Positions 63,337 to 64,000 of a DNA stretch of 64,000 bases are shown piece after piece. The stretch is from Gemmatimonadota bacterium. GTDB taxonomy: Bacteria > Gemmatimonadota > Gemmatimonadetes > Gemmatimonadales > GWC2-71-9. The stretch covers positions 62,001 to 126,000 of the forward strand of contig SHZU01000006.1 in NCBI GenBank assembly GCA_009692115.1. The letters run 5' to 3'. The notes beneath the pieces were generated by a model that had not been told where the DNA came from, made no database searches, and saw only the letters and a list, made by a program, of their open reading frames with translations. The translations under genes were made by a program, and so were the position numbers. Positions within the stretch are counted from its first letter, which is position 1; each line of letters opens with the position of its first letter.

Positions 63337-64000
63337 ATGGCGCGCGCCGTGCTGATCTCCAACCCGGTTGCCTCCCGGACCACGATGGAGCTTGCCGATA
63401 CGGTGCGGCGGACCTTCCGGGCCGGGGGCTGGGGTGTCGACTGGCTCGTGACCCGCGGCCCCGTCGATGCGCGGCGGTTCGCCGAGGCGGCGGTCGAGTC
63501 GGGGGCGGACGCGGTGGCGGTGCTCGGTGGCGACGGGACCACCATGCAGGCGGCCGCCGGTTTGGTGGGGACCGGGGTCCCGTTAGGCTTGGTGCCTGGG
63601 GGGACCGGCAATGTGCTCGCCGGCAATCTTCGGATTCCGGCCGGCCCGATCCAGGCCACCGAACTGATTCTCCGGGGCCGACGCCGGCTGATCGATCTCG
63701 GTCGGATCGACCGGCCCGACGGGATCCACTACTTCGGTGTGGCGTGCGGGGCGGGTGCCGATGCCCGGATCATGGGCGGTACCCCGCCGGACATCAAACG
63801 GACGCTCGGCATCGGGGGCTACTTCAATACCGTCATGGAGCAACTTCCCGCGATTCGGTCGGTTCCGTTTCGGATCACGATCGACGGTGAAACAACCGAA
63901 AGCCGGGCGGCGGTGGTGCTGGTGCTCAATTGCGGCGAGATCATCCCCCCGTTCATCCGGGTCAGCCGGACGGCGGCGCCGGATGACGGTTGGTTCGACG
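63337..64000 (+). CDS. diacylglycerol/sphingosine-kinase-family protein (partial, runs off the window)
   Basis: An ATG one base after the tamB stop opens a frame that continues past the window edge. The first 221 codons give the DAGK catalytic domain: LISNPVASRT, the nucleotide-binding VLGGDGTTMQAAAG and GLVPGGTGNVLAGNL, then FGVACGAGADARIM. Family enzymes phosphorylate diacylglycerol or related lipids. Coupling to tamAB suggests a shared role in lipid handling of the envelope. Confidence 0.9.
   Translation, partial: MARAVLISNPVASRTTMELADTVRRTFRAGGWGVDWLVTRGPVDARRFAEAAVESGADAVAVLGGDGTTMQAAAGLVGTGVPLGLVPGGTGNVLAGNLRIPAGPIQATELILRGRRRLIDLGRIDRPDGIHYFGVACGAGADARIMGGTPPDIKRTLGIGGYFNTVMEQLPAIRSVPFRITIDGETTESRAAVVLVLNCGEIIPPFIRVSRTAAPDDGWFD

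Noticed and set aside
1-64000. tRNA, rRNA, riboswitch or prophage genes
   Set aside because: No cloverleaf, rRNA-like block, glycine/cobalamin riboswitch pattern or integrase/transposase was recognised by eye on either strand; a covariance-model search would be needed to exclude small RNAs.

Overview
The window reads as a chromosomal segment of a GC-rich, diderm, free-living bacterium, most likely a member of the Gemmatimonadota. This is inferred from the gene repertoire, not from a marker gene: a TonB-dependent receptor with an N-terminal carboxypeptidase-like domain, a DUF5916-type outer-membrane protein, ABC-permease/M1-peptidase fusions, many secreted peptidases with signal peptides (M20, M28, M48, metzincin), a short RpoD-type sigma factor and a TamA/TamB pair. 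No rRNA, tRNA, CRISPR array, IS element or prophage was seen. About 40 genes are intact; several others are visibly broken.

Layout. 1-5.6 kb: start of an M20 peptidase, a coiled-coil lipoprotein with a clear terminator, a TonB-dependent receptor, a decayed CAAX-protease gene and an NlpC/P60 endopeptidase. 5.7-11.1 kb: a tight four-gene operon (GcvT-like aminomethyltransferase, two tandem PYROXD2/phytoene-desaturase-like FAD enzymes, Rieske oxygenase alpha subunit) that looks like an uncharacterised oxidative/demethylating catabolic route. 11.1-12.3 kb: decayed M24 peptidase. 12.3-16.8 kb: ABC ATPase plus a giant permease/M1 aminopeptidase fusion. 16.8-25 kb: two small unknown genes, a BaiN-type flavoprotein, M28 carboxypeptidase, fatty-acid desaturase plus MBL hydrolase, and a Tat-exported class V aminotransferase-like protein. 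25-36 kb: a nine-repeat metzincin lipoprotein, GntP permease with a deleted Tat gene beside it, a DUF5916 protein, an SDR, a beta-propeller lipoprotein and a histidine phosphatase.

36.4-41.9 kb: an M48 peptidase gene interrupted by an in-frame amber codon, then a class III aminotransferase and a KamA-family radical SAM aminomutase facing a GntR/FCD regulator across an AT-rich perfect palindrome. 42-46.7 kb: VWA protein and MoxR-like AAA+ ATPase on the minus strand, flanking an MFS exporter and a cytidylate-kinase-like gene on the plus strand. 46.9-53.6 kb: a tiny lipoprotein with its own promoter and terminator, then on the minus strand sigma factor, LON-domain protein, GlcD, GlcE, GlcF and YgfZ in near-continuous order, i.e. 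a glycolate oxidase operon. 53.9-56.6 kb: overlapping dacB-like, cobalamin adenosyltransferase and aroB genes. 56.7-64 kb: TamA, TamB and the start of a diacylglycerol-kinase-family gene.

Two features run across the window: an over-represented octamer CGTTAGGC (17 exact copies found by eye), mostly on the coding strand as a TTA-GGC Leu-Gly codon pair, and an unusual number of genes that are frameshifted, truncated or interrupted.
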